Source: an uncultured Acetatifactor sp. (GTDB lineage Bacteria > Bacillota > Clostridia > Lachnospirales > Lachnospiraceae). Taken from it: a DNA stretch of 64,000 nucleotides. Each line of letters starts with the position of its first letter. Within the stretch, counting starts at the first letter, position 1. Below are positions 36,564 to 45,087 of this stretch, piece by piece. The stretch lies in assembly GCA_949840885.1 (NCBI GenBank), contig CATKYJ010000009.1:1-64000 (forward strand), read 5' to 3'. The position numbers and the translations under genes were made by a program. The notes under the pieces are model-generated. The model did not search any database, was not told the DNA's origin, and saw nothing but the letters and a program-made list of their open reading frames with translations.

Positions 36564-39233
36564 ATGAAGACAGTCATTATTGGCGGCGTGGCTGGGGGGA
36601 CGAAAGTGGCTGCAAAGCTGAAAAGGGAAAATCCCCAGGACGAAGTGGTCATCTATACCAAAGGAAAGGATATCTCTTACGCCGGGTGCGGGCTTCCCTA
36701 TTACATAGGCGGAGCCATCGAGACGGAGGGGGAGCTGATCGTGAACACCCCGGCCAAATTCATGGGCCTCACCGGCACCACGGTACATACATCCAGTGAA
36801 GCGGTGGCCGTAGACCCGGCGGCGAAGACGGTTTCCGTGCGGAGGAATCATGGGGCCGGGGATACCGCGGGAGCGCAGACATCGGGAGCCGGGGGAAATG
36901 CCGGCCTGGGACAGAGGACCGCTGCAGAGGACGGCGGCGCCATGCCGCAGGAGACAGAGACGGTTAGCTATGACAAACTCGTCATTGCCGTAGGTGCAGA
37001 AAGCTCCGTCCCCCCTGTGGAGGGCACAAAGCTTCCCGGCGTGTTCACCGTGCGCACGCCCCAGGACGCCATCGGCTGCAGAAAATACGCGGAGGAGCAG
37101 AACTGCAAACGCGCCGTAGTGGTAGGCGGTGGGTTCATCGGCCTGGAGGTGGCTGAGAATTTGATGGCAAGAGGCTTGTCTGTCACCGTGATGGACATGG
37201 CCCCTCAGCTGATGCCAAATATTTTCGATGCGGAGATGGCGGATTACATCCGGCGTAAGCTCCAGGCAAAGGGCATGCGGATCCTCACAGGGACGGCCCT
37301 GCAGAAAATCGCGGGCGCGGAAAGGGTCACAGGCGTCCAGACCGGGGCAGGAACTCTGCCTGCAGACATAGTCATCCTGGCAGCGGGCATCCGCCCGGCC
37401 ACGAAGTTCCTGGCGGACACAGGGCTGGAGATGGACAGGGGCTGCATCCTTACCGACGAATACCAGCGCACCAATCTGCCGGACATCTATGCGGTGGGCG
37501 ACTGCGCTCTGGTGAAGAACCGCATCACCGGACGTCCCCAGTGGTCTGCCATGGGCTCCACCGCCAATATTGCAGGGCGGGCCCTGGCCCTTTCCCTGAG
37601 CGGAGATGCGTTCGGCTACCCCGGCGCAATGGGCACGGGCGTGGTGAAGCTGTCCGACGGTCTGAACGCGGCCCGCACGGGCCTCACCGAAGAGCAGGCG
37701 AAAGCGGCGGGTTTCCGGCCGGTGTCCGCCCTGTGTGTCACCGACGACAAGGCCCATTACTATCCGGATTCTGACCTGTTCATTACGAAACTGATTGCGG
37801 ACGCCGATACCCATAGGCTGCTGGGCCTCCAGGTCATCGGCGCTGGCGCGGTGGACAAGATGGCGGACATTGCCGTGACAGGGATTTCCTTTGGCGGTAA
37901 AGTGGAAGACTTCCTGGCCCTGGACTTCGCCTACGCGCCTCCTTTCTCCACGGCCATCCATCCTTTTGCGGCGGCCTGCGGGGTGCTGGTGAACAAGATG
38001 ACAGGACGGCTGGAATCCTTTACCCCTGCGGAGTATGGGGCAGGGGCGGCGGCAGGGTATCGCCTTATCGATGCCCATCCGGCCCCCACATTGCCCGGCG
38101 GAGAGTGGTTCGATTTGACAAAACCGCAGGAATCCTCCGCGAAATATGACAAAGGGGAGAAACTGCTGCTGGTCTGCGCCAGGGGCAAGAGAGGGTACTT
38201 GACTCAGAATAAACTGAAAGCTCTCGGATTTACGAATACCCGTGTGCTGGAGGGCGGCGCTACGTTTAATGTGATAAAAAGAACCGTTCCCGCAGGCGGC
38301 AAGCTCCCTCCCGAGGAGATCAAGCGGGTGAAAGGACTGGGCTGCCTCCAGGACAAGCGCTACGGCGATGTGTTCAATGTCCGCGTGATCACCAAGAACG
38401 GCAAGATCACTACGGAAGAGCATCGTGCCATCGCGGAGGGAGCGGAGCGCTACGGCAGCGGGGAGATCACCATGACCACCCGCCTTACCATGGAGATTCA
38501 GGGCGTGCCCTACGCCAACATTGATCCGCTGATCGCTTTCCTGGCGGAGCGAGGCCTTGAGACCGGCGGCACCGGCTCTCTGGTGCGCCCGGTGGTGTCC
38601 TGCAAGGGTACTACCTGCCAGTACGGTCTCATCGATACCTTTGACCTGAGCGAGAAGATTCACGAGCGGTTCTACAAAGGCTACCACAGTGTGACTCTGC
38701 CCCATAAGTTCAAGATCGCCGTGGGCGGCTGTCCCAACAACTGTGTGAAGCCCGACCTGAACGACTTAGGCATTGTGGGCCAGAGGGTGCCCCTGTTCGA
38801 CTACTCCAAGTGCAAGGGCTGCGGGAAGTGCCAGGTGGAGACCGCCTGTCCCATCAAGATCGCCAAGGTGGAGGAGGGCTGCCTGAAAGTAGACACCGAA
38901 AGCTGCAACGGCTGCGGGCGCTGCAAAGCCAAATGTCCTTTCGGCGTCACGGAGGAGTACATGGAGGGCTGTAAGATCTACATCGGCGGCAGATGGGGCA
39001 AGAAAATCGCCAACGGCCGTTCCTTGGATAAGCTGTTCACTACAGAGGAAGAGGTGCTGGACACCATAGAGAGGGCCATCCTGTTCTTCCGGGACGAGGG
39101 AATCACCGGCGAGCGCTTCGCGGATACGGTGAACCGTCTGGGATTTGACTATGTACAGGATAAGCTGCTCCACGCCGAGATTGACAAGTCGGCGGTGTTG
39201 GGGAAGACGGTCAAGGGCGGGGCCACTTGCTGA
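36564..39233 (+). CDS. Fused CoA-disulfide-reductase-like, rhodanese and siroheme/ferredoxin oxidoreductase
   Basis: 889 residues with four parts. Residues 1 to about 460: FAD/NAD pyridine nucleotide-disulfide oxidoreductase (VIIGGVAGGTKVAAKLKR, active Cys in SYAGCGLPYYIGG, DIYAVGDCALV). About 490-570: rhodanese-like domain with CARGKR active loop. About 580-740: nitrite/sulfite reductase ferredoxin-like half with siroheme/cluster cysteines (SCKGTTCQYG, GGCPNNC). About 748-800: two 4Fe-4S ferredoxin motifs (CKGCGKC, CNGCGRCKAKCP). It probably moves electrons from NAD(P)H through flavin to a sulfur or nitrogen oxyanion, or reduces polysulfide; the substrate is not shown. A Gly/Ala/Thr-rich insertion of about 40 residues interrupts the FAD domain near residue 95-135. 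Confidence 0.85.
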   Translation: MKTVIIGGVAGGTKVAAKLKRENPQDEVVIYTKGKDISYAGCGLPYYIGGAIETEGELIVNTPAKFMGLTGTTVHTSSEAVAVDPAAKTVSVRRNHGAGDTAGAQTSGAGGNAGLGQRTAAEDGGAMPQETETVSYDKLVIAVGAESSVPPVEGTKLPGVFTVRTPQDAIGCRKYAEEQNCKRAVVVGGGFIGLEVAENLMARGLSVTVMDMAPQLMPNIFDAEMADYIRRKLQAKGMRILTGTALQKIAGAERVTGVQTGAGTLPADIVILAAGIRPATKFLADTGLEMDRGCILTDEYQRTNLPDIYAVGDCALVKNRITGRPQWSAMGSTANIAGRALALSLSGDAFGYPGAMGTGVVKLSDGLNAARTGLTEEQAKAAGFRPVSALCVTDDKAHYYPDSDLFITKLIADADTHRLLGLQVIGAGAVDKMADIAVTGISFGGKVEDFLALDFAYAPPFSTAIHPFAAACGVLVNKMTGRLESFTPAEYGAGAAAGYRLIDAHPAPTLPGGEWFDLTKPQESSAKYDKGEKLLLVCARGKRGYLTQNKLKALGFTNTRVLEGGATFNVIKRTVPAGGKLPPEEIKRVKGLGCLQDKRYGDVFNVRVITKNGKITTEEHRAIAEGAERYGSGEITMTTRLTMEIQGVPYANIDPLIAFLAERGLETGGTGSLVRPVVSCKGTTCQYGLIDTFDLSEKIHERFYKGYHSVTLPHKFKIAVGGCPNNCVKPDLNDLGIVGQRVPLFDYSKCKGCGKCQVETACPIKIAKVEEGCLKVDTESCNGCGRCKAKCPFGVTEEYMEGCKIYIGGRWGKKIANGRSLDKLFTTEEEVLDTIERAILFFRDEGITGERFADTVNRLGFDYVQDKLLHAEIDKSAVLGKTVKGGATC

Positions 39234-39371
39234 TGCCTGGATGATTGGTCTTGTCAGCTGCCCGGGTGGAATTCTTTGCAGCTCTGTCATGTGACGAATG
39301 CATGCCAGTGAGGCGAGTCCCGGGCACATACCTGGCGGCTTTGCTGTAGGGAGGACTTTAAGAGGTGGAAT

Positions 39372-40310
39372 ATGAAAAAGAGATGGATTGTATATGTGGC
39401 AGCGGTCTGGGTGATATATAGCCTGGCTGGTTGCGGCCAGGTGCCGGGTGCAGAAGAGAACCGGGACGGCGCATATACATTCACGGATGACCTGGGCCGT
39501 GAGGTCACCGTGGACTCCCCTGAGCGGGTGGCATCGCTGCTGGGCAGCTACGCGGACATGTGGGTACTGGCCGGGGGAAATGTCTGCGCTGCGCCGGAGG
39601 ACGCTTTTGACGATTTCGACCTGGGGCTGCCGGAGGAGACAGTGAACCTGGGGGAGACGAAGAAGCTCAGCCTGGAGCTGCTCCTGGGGGCAGACCCGGA
39701 CTTCGTGCTGGCCAGCACCAATACCCAGCAGCATCTGGAGTGGCAGCAGTCTCTGGAGGGAGCCGGAATCACGGTGGCCTATTTTGACGTGGCATGCTTC
39801 GAGGATTATCTGCGGGTGCTGAAAATCTGCACGGACATCACAGGACAGCCGGAGAGATATGAACAGTACGGAACGGATATACAAATTAAAATTAACGAAA
39901 TATTAGAAAAACATAAGACAGAAGAACCGAAGACCGTGCTGTTCCTGCGGGCCTCCGCCACCAGCATTCGGGCCAAGGGAAACGAGGGGAACGTGCTGGG
40001 GGAGATGCTGGAGAGCTTTGGCTGCGTGAACATTGCGGACACGGACGACAGCCTCCTGGAGAACCTGAGCCTGGAGAGCATCCTGCTGCTGAATCCGGAT
40101 AAAATCCTGATCGTGCAGTCCGGGGATGACATAGAGGGAACCCGGGAGAACGTGGAAACCATGTTCCGGGAGAATCCCCTCTGGAACGAGATGGACGCGG
40201 TGAAGAACGGGGAGGTACACATCCTGGACAAGCATCTCTACAACCTAAAGCCCAATGCCCGTTGGGCGGAGGCCGTGGAGAAGCTGGGGGAGATTTTATA
40301 CGGAGAGTAG
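39372..40310 (+). CDS. Iron/siderophore-type ABC transporter substrate-binding lipoprotein
   Basis: 312 residues. The start has a basic n-region, a hydrophobic core and the lipobox SLAGC, so it is a lipoprotein on the outer membrane face of this Gram-positive. The mature part is a class III periplasmic-binding fold (FecB/BtuF type): FTDDLGREVTVDSPERVASLLGSYADMW, later LLLGADPDFVLASTNTQQ and LLLNPDKILIVQSGDD. It should bind a metal chelate or heme-like ligand and pass it to the permease that follows. The ligand cannot be read from the sequence. Confidence 0.85.
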   Translation: MKKRWIVYVAAVWVIYSLAGCGQVPGAEENRDGAYTFTDDLGREVTVDSPERVASLLGSYADMWVLAGGNVCAAPEDAFDDFDLGLPEETVNLGETKKLSLELLLGADPDFVLASTNTQQHLEWQQSLEGAGITVAYFDVACFEDYLRVLKICTDITGQPERYEQYGTDIQIKINEILEKHKTEEPKTVLFLRASATSIRAKGNEGNVLGEMLESFGCVNIADTDDSLLENLSLESILLLNPDKILIVQSGDDIEGTRENVETMFRENPLWNEMDAVKNGEVHILDKHLYNLKPNARWAEAVEKLGEILYGE

Positions 40311-40417
40311 TCCGACGATTTTGCCGGAGCCGATGGGAGCTTGCGTAAGGATGCGGCTTAAGAGGCGGCAACTGAGGATTGGGAGGCGATGGGGCATTTT
40401 CAGGGAGAGGGAGCAAA

Positions 40418-41440
40418 ATGACGGGAAACAAAGGCCCGGGCAGGGACGGGGAAAAGCATAAATGGCGGCTATGCCTCTGGGGCGGGGCTGGGGCCTGTGT
40501 GGTAATCGCCTTGTTTAGTCTGTGCCTGGGGAATATCCGTTTTTCGCCCATACAGCTGATAGGGCTTCTCCAGGGAACCGGGGACAGGGTGAGCCGCAGC
40601 ATTTTGCTGTATGCCAGGATTCCGCGTACCCTTGCGGCACTGGCAGCCGGGGCAGCCCTGGCGGTGTCCGGGGCGGTGCTGCAGAATGTGCTGGCCAACC
40701 GGCTGGCCTCCCCAGGCATCATCGGGGTCAATGCCGGTGCGGGCCTGGGGGTAACCCTTGCCTGTGCCGCAGGAATCCTGTCCGGCCTGGGGGTGTCCTG
40801 CGCGGCTTTCGGCGGCAGCCTGATTACTGTTTTGTGCATCTTTCTCTTTTCCCGCCGTACCAATGCCTCTAAGACCACGGTGATTTTAGGGGGCGTGGCG
40901 CTGAACAGTATTCTGAACGCTGTCTGCGAGTCCGTGACTGTGCTGGATACGGATTTGGCCATGCTGAGCATTGACTTCCGGGTGGGTGGGTTTTCTGCGG
41001 TGTCCTACACGCGTCTGCTCCCCGCCGTGTGCCTGATTCTGGCGGCGCTGGCCGTCCTGTTTACGCTTTGCAATGAGCTGGACGTGGTGACGCTGGGGGA
41101 CGAGACAGCCCGGGGCGTGGGCCTGGCAGTGGGGAAATATCGGATGGTCTTTCTGGTGCTGGCTGCCATGCTGGCCGGGGCGGCGGTGAGCTTTGCGGGG
41201 CTTTTGGGGTTCATCGGCCTGATTGTGCCCCATTTCGTCAGGCGGTTTACGGGAAATGAGAGCGGCAGGCTATTGCCTTTGTGCGCCCTGTCCGGCGCGG
41301 GGTTTGTGACCCTCTGCGACATGGTGGCCAGACTGGCGTTCGCGCCCTATGAGCTGCCGGTGGGGATACTGATGTCAGTGATTGGGGGGCCGGTGTTTCT
41401 GTATATGCTGGTCTGTCGTAAGGGTGGGCATTTTGGGTGA
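40418..41440 (+). CDS. FecCD-family ABC transporter permease
   Basis: 340 residues with about nine or ten membrane helices of the FecCD/BtuC family. Typical segments are ILLYARIPRTLAALAAGAAL, NPLASPGIIG-like NRLASPGIIGVNAGAG, GVALNSILNAV, and LLGFIGLIVPHFVRRFTG (the ATPase contact loop). Start at 40418 after GGGAGCAAA; an upstream in-frame ATG (40379) is less likely. It pairs with the preceding binding protein. The matching ATPase is not next to it but at 44325, after a MerR/MATE insertion. A strong terminator follows at 41521. Confidence 0.88.
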   Translation: MTGNKGPGRDGEKHKWRLCLWGGAGACVVIALFSLCLGNIRFSPIQLIGLLQGTGDRVSRSILLYARIPRTLAALAAGAALAVSGAVLQNVLANRLASPGIIGVNAGAGLGVTLACAAGILSGLGVSCAAFGGSLITVLCIFLFSRRTNASKTTVILGGVALNSILNAVCESVTVLDTDLAMLSIDFRVGGFSAVSYTRLLPAVCLILAALAVLFTLCNELDVVTLGDETARGVGLAVGKYRMVFLVLAAMLAGAAVSFAGLLGFIGLIVPHFVRRFTGNESGRLLPLCALSGAGFVTLCDMVARLAFAPYELPVGILMSVIGGPVFLYMLVCRKGGHFG

Positions 41441-41520
41441 ACATGTTTTGCAGGAGGTTTACTGTAAAAGTCCTGTAACTTACCAACGGAAAACGCGAGA
41501 ATAAAAAAGTGATGAAATGT

Positions 41521-41575
41521 GTTGCGGTATGGCTATTGTTCTCAATAAGAGATTGCCATACCGTAACTTTGTTTT
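41521..41575 (+). terminator. Terminator after the FecCD permease
   Basis: A 13-bp stem with one G-T pair (GTTGCGGTATGGC at 41521-41533 with its partner at 41555-41567) plus an inner TATTG/CAATA fold, followed by TTTGTTTT. Confidence 0.75.
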
Positions 41576-41599
41576 GATAATGGCTGAGGGGATAGATTT

Positions 41600-42415
41600 T
41601 TAGCCAAGAACAGGAATTTCAATCTGTACAATGTAATCTTCAATCCGGTCAATGACATTTTCGTTGATTCCCATTTCATAGGAAAATCCATGTAGCGTCA
41701 GATTATATTTTTCTGCAAATGCAAATATTTCTTCATACCGTTTTGGTATTTTATCCCAGTTTCCTTTGTGGAAAGCTCTTAAGTATTTACCGCTGGGCGC
41801 CATATGCAGTCCGGCCTGGTATGTGAGCAGGGGAATCTCTATAAACAGTTTGGAATAATCATCATAATTGCCGCTAAGGAGGCTGGAAACGGGGATCATG
41901 GAGCCATAGGTAGCATGATGCAGGCGTCCGAGATGGTATTTTTCTGTTTCGGCCGTGATGAGCTCGATTTCGTCTTCAAAGGTAATGTCTTCGCTGACAT
42001 CTACTGTGACCAGGCATCGTTTTCTTTTCTCTATTATATTGATTTCGGAAAGATCCATTGTCAGCAGGGTAGACATATTCTGGCGGTGTGTGCAGAGGGT
42101 TGTCCGGACTGCCTGCAGATGGGAGATCCGCAGGTCAAGGTCAGCGATCTTTTCGTCCAGAAGGCCTTTCAGGTTTTCGGCGGAGCGGTTCTTCATGAAA
42201 TCCTGTATGACTGGGATGGGGACTTCCAGCTCCCGGAGCAGCAGAATGGTTTCCAGTATGGGGCTCTGGTGGTAATTATAGCAGCGGTATCCGTTTTCAG
42301 GGTTGATAGAGGCAGGCCGGAACAGGCCGATCTCATCATACCACATCAGTGTTTTTTTGTTTATGCCATGGAGTGCGGCGAATTGTCCGATGGTAAGCGA
42401 TTGGTTTTTGCTCAT
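41600..42415 (-). CDS. MerR family regulator with effector-binding domain
   Basis: 271 residues. The winged-helix MerR start is SLTIGQFAALHGINKKTLMWYDEIGLF with NPENGYRCYNY; a helical dimerisation linker follows, and the last 150 residues form a GyrI/BmrR-like ligand-binding domain (LRAFHKGNWDKIPKRYEEIFAF). It is divergent from a MATE efflux gene and the shared promoter has the elongated 19-bp spacer that MerR activators need. The likely role is to sense a drug or metabolite and switch on the exporter. Confidence 0.88.
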   Translation of the reverse strand: MSKNQSLTIGQFAALHGINKKTLMWYDEIGLFRPASINPENGYRCYNYHQSPILETILLLRELEVPIPVIQDFMKNRSAENLKGLLDEKIADLDLRISHLQAVRTTLCTHRQNMSTLLTMDLSEINIIEKRKRCLVTVDVSEDITFEDEIELITAETEKYHLGRLHHATYGSMIPVSSLLSGNYDDYSKLFIEIPLLTYQAGLHMAPSGKYLRAFHKGNWDKIPKRYEEIFAFAEKYNLTLHGFSYEMGINENVIDRIEDYIVQIEIPVLG

Positions 42416-42459
42416 TTTTCTGTCTCCTGTTGAAATAATAGAATTTTTTCAATTTGCTA

Positions 42460-42490
42460 TTGACCGTACTGTTACTGTACGGTCTATGAT
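42460..42490 (+). promoter_or_regulatory. MerR-type promoter of the MATE gene
   Basis: TTGACC (42460-42465) and TATGAT (42485-42490) are separated by 19 bp instead of 17, and the spacer is covered by the perfect inverted repeat GACCGTAC / GTACGGTC (42462-42469, 42477-42484). This is the textbook arrangement for MerR activation by DNA untwisting. Confidence 0.9.
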
Positions 42491-42534
42491 ACTGTATACA
42501 GGAAGAAAATACAAGGTGATTGGAGGAAAAATAT

Positions 42535-43890
42535 ATGGAAAACTCAAATGCATACGAAAAACCTGTGACACTGAAAAACATTTTGAAATTTGCCGTGCCA
42601 ACGATTGCTATGACGGTGTTTATGTCCTTTTATACAATGGTTGACGGTTTGTTTGTATCGAATCTGATCGGTACGGATGCGCTTTCGGCAATCAATCTCA
42701 CAGCGCCGATTATCCAGCTTGTCACAGCGATTTCTACCATGCTTGCCACCGGAGGCAGCGCTGTCATCATGAAAAAGATGGGTGAGCAGAAAACAGATGA
42801 GGCAAAGGAAGATTTTACATTTCTGATTTTGGTAAATGTCATTGTGGGGATTGTCATGTGCGCGGTCGGGTATCTGGCAATGAATCATATTTTTGCCGGT
42901 ATGAACCTTTCTGCTGATGTAGAAAGGTATTGTGTGGAATATTTGAGCCGTTATCTGGTGTTTACGGTGCCTATTCTTTTGATGAACAATTTTACGCTTT
43001 ATATGATCGCCAGCGAAAAAGCGAACCTTTCCCTGATCTGTTCAGTGACGGGCGGTGTTTTGAATATGGTGCTTGATTATGTGCTTATTGCCGGATTTGA
43101 TATGGGGATTAGTGGCGCGGCGATAGCGACAGGGCTTGGATATTCTGTGACAGCGGTTGTTGGCCTGTTTGTTTTCAGCCGGAAAAAGAGCCTGCTGCAT
43201 TTTAAGAAACCAGTATTCCGATTCAGGGTTCTTGCGGGTGCGGCTACAAACGGATGCTCTGAGATGGCGACTGCGCTCGTTACCGGTATTATCACAATGA
43301 TGTTCAACTGGACGATGCTTGCGTTTGTCGGGGAAGACGGGGTTGCCGCTGTTACCATCATCATGTATGTGCTGATGTTTGTAAGTTCTTTGTATACAGG
43401 GTATTCTTATGGGGTTGCTCCCATGCTGAGTTTTTATTATGGGGAGTGCAGTTTGAATGAAGGGAATATTCAAACCCATGAAAAATTAAAAAAGCTGGTT
43501 GCGTTGAGCATGAAAGTGATCGCAGTGATCTCCGTGGTCACGGTTGTGTTTTCCTTTATGCTGACAAGGCCGCTGGTATCCGTATTTGCCCGGCCGGATA
43601 ATCCGGTGTATGATCTGGCGGTAACGGGAAACAGGATATGCACGGTAGCATTGCTCTTTATCGGATTCAATATTTTTGCCAGCGGAATGTTTACCGCGTT
43701 ATCCAACGGGATTGTTTCGGCTGTCCTTGCATTTTCCAGATCGTTTGTATTTATGCTGATTACCATGATCGTGCTTCCTTTGCTTCTTGGCGTGAACGGA
43801 ATCTGGCTGGCAACGCCGGCAGCGGAACTGATGGCTCTTGTTTTGTCGTTTTCCATGTTTGTGAAATATAGAAAGAGGTATGGATACTAA
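42535..43890 (+). CDS. MATE family multidrug efflux transporter
   Basis: 451 residues with twelve expected membrane helices. The start is MATE-like (LKNILKFAVPTIAMTVFMSFYTMVDGLFVSNLIG), and the second half repeats this pattern (FRFRVLAGAATNGCSEMATALVTG). Members export cationic drugs or dyes using a sodium or proton gradient. Start at 42535 after GGAGG (8-base spacing); an upstream TTG in frame is not supported. The divergent MerR protein controls it. Codon use in this pair is AT-richer than in the flanking transporter genes, which fits transfer as a cassette. Confidence 0.9.
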   Translation: MENSNAYEKPVTLKNILKFAVPTIAMTVFMSFYTMVDGLFVSNLIGTDALSAINLTAPIIQLVTAISTMLATGGSAVIMKKMGEQKTDEAKEDFTFLILVNVIVGIVMCAVGYLAMNHIFAGMNLSADVERYCVEYLSRYLVFTVPILLMNNFTLYMIASEKANLSLICSVTGGVLNMVLDYVLIAGFDMGISGAAIATGLGYSVTAVVGLFVFSRKKSLLHFKKPVFRFRVLAGAATNGCSEMATALVTGIITMMFNWTMLAFVGEDGVAAVTIIMYVLMFVSSLYTGYSYGVAPMLSFYYGECSLNEGNIQTHEKLKKLVALSMKVIAVISVVTVVFSFMLTRPLVSVFARPDNPVYDLAVTGNRICTVALLFIGFNIFASGMFTALSNGIVSAVLAFSRSFVFMLITMIVLPLLLGVNGIWLATPAAELMALVLSFSMFVKYRKRYGY

Positions 43891-43894
43891 GGAG

Positions 43895-43999
43895 GGGCTG
43901 GATGGAAGACTATGCATTGACGAGTACAAGGCGGGGCTGGTGAAGGATACTTCCTATAAGGGGCTTTGGAAAGTGTCGTTTACGTTGAAAGAGTTATAA
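43895..43999 (+). pseudogene. Short unidentified coding remnant
   Basis: A frame ending at 43997-43999 reads DEYKAGLVKDTSYKGLWKV then FTLKEL and a stop. It has no start or ribosome site and looks like the tail of a lost gene. Family unknown. Confidence 0.3.
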
Positions 44000-44020
44000 G
44001 AAATTGGTGATTTTTATGAT

Positions 44021-44122
44021 AACATGCTATATAATGGAAGATGTGGCAATCTGACAGAAGAAGCGATTAAGAAGTATATAGCGGAACAGTCAGAAGAGTC
44101 AAGAAAAGAAGATAGTGAATGA
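44021..44122 (+). pseudogene. IS200-type TnpA C-terminal remnant (tentative)
   Basis: A frame ending at the TGA at 44120-44122 reads CGNLTEEAIKKYIAEQ followed by a charged tail. This resembles the C-terminus of IS200/IS605 HUH transposases (G-N-V-T-x-E-x-I-x-x-Y-I-E-x-Q). Nothing upstream carries the His-x-His or Tyr motifs, so it can only be a fragment. The call relies on a short motif. Confidence 0.45.
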
Positions 44123-44240
44123 GCCGCTTTTTAGCGGTAGCCAGTAAAAGGGCTTGCGCCCCAGCCGTTCAGGCGCGCAAGTATCAAAGGCTCCTTGGGG
44201 GCCTCTGGCATCCCACTTGAAGTGGGGGTGACTAGAAACA
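44123..44240 (+). mobile_element. Candidate IS200/IS605-family right end
   Basis: Directly after the TnpA-like tail come three hairpins: CTTGCGC with GCGCAAG (near 44153-44191), AGGC...GCCT (near 44198-44214) and CCCAC-TTGAA-GTGGG (44212-44226). Subterminal hairpins of this kind mark IS200/IS605 ends and overlap the omega-RNA in tnpB-bearing elements. No tnpB is present. Confidence 0.4.
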
Positions 44241-44243
44241 AGG

Positions 44244-44293
44244 GTGCAATGGAAACGGAAGTGCAAGAAACAGAAGTGCAATGGAAACGGAAG
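44244..44293 (+). repeat. Short direct repeats before the ABC ATPase
   Basis: GTGCAATGGAAACGGAAG occurs at 44244-44261 and 44276-44293, with a degenerate copy between them. They lie immediately after the mobile-element remnant. Confidence 0.8.
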
Positions 44294-44324
44294 CAAATCG
44301 GGCAGTTCCCGGATGGAGGGCGCA

Positions 44325-45086
44325 ATGATTGAAATGGAGCAGGTCCGGGCCGGATACGGGAAAACGGAGGTTCTGCACGGCGTGGACTTCAAAGCAAAGC
44401 AGGGCGAAATCACCACGATTATCGGAACCAACGGCAGCGGGAAGAGCACCTTGCTGCGCACTCTCCTGGGATTTCTGCCCATTTCGGCAGGGAATGTAAA
44501 GATTGACGGAATTTCGACAGAAAATATGTCCCGGGCAGAGCTGGCCAGAAACATTGCCTACCTCCCCCAGGGAAAGAACGTGCCCGACATCTCCGCAGAC
44601 CGCATGGTTCTTCACGGGCGCTTCCCCTATCTGAACTACCCCAGGAGATACAGGGAGTCGGATTTTCAGATAGCCAGAGAAGCTATGAGACAGATGGGAA
44701 TAGAGGACCTGGCGGGGATGCAGATGTCCCGGCTATCCGGCGGCATGCGGCAGAAAGTGTACCTTGCCATGGCTTTAGCCCAGGAGGCCCCTGTCATTGT
44801 CATGGATGAGCCCACCACCTACCTGGACATCGGGCAGCAGGTGAAGTTGGCGGGAATCGTCCGGCAGCTGGCAAAGGAGGGCAAGACAATTGTCCTGGTG
44901 CTGCACGACATCCTGCTGGCCCTGAAGATTTCCCACCGGATTGCCGCCGTGGCAGAGGGGAAAATCTTCTGGAGCGGCACACCGGAGGAAATGTTGGAGC
45001 AAAATGTGGCGGAGAGACTCTATGGCGTGGCCGTGGGAGCCGTGAGGACGGATAGGGGCATGGAGTATTTTTACTCCATTTCCTAA
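44325..45086 (+). CDS. FecE-like ABC transporter ATPase
   Basis: 253 residues of the iron/cobalamin importer ATPase group. Walker A is IGTNGSGKST, the signature is LSGGMRQKVYLAMAL, Walker B is VIVMDEPTTYLDIG, and the switch His lies in LVLHDILLALK. Start at 44325 after GGAGGG; longer frames upstream run through the direct repeats. It is the expected third component of the binding protein and permease at 39372-41440, from which it is separated by about 2.9 kb of MerR/MATE and IS debris. Its own promoter is not evident. Confidence 0.88.
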   Translation: MIEMEQVRAGYGKTEVLHGVDFKAKQGEITTIIGTNGSGKSTLLRTLLGFLPISAGNVKIDGISTENMSRAELARNIAYLPQGKNVPDISADRMVLHGRFPYLNYPRRYRESDFQIAREAMRQMGIEDLAGMQMSRLSGGMRQKVYLAMALAQEAPVIVMDEPTTYLDIGQQVKLAGIVRQLAKEGKTIVLVLHDILLALKISHRIAAVAEGKIFWSGTPEEMLEQNVAERLYGVAVGAVRTDRGMEYFYSIS

Positions 45087-45087
45087 A

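Noticed and set aside
39234..39371. Cobalamin or other riboswitch before the binding-protein gene
   Set aside because: GC-rich and able to pair, but no conserved cobalamin box or other known core was found.
44123..44240. Complete functional IS200/IS605 element
   Set aside because: Only a tail-like peptide and end hairpins are present; no left end, no catalytic TnpA and no TnpB.
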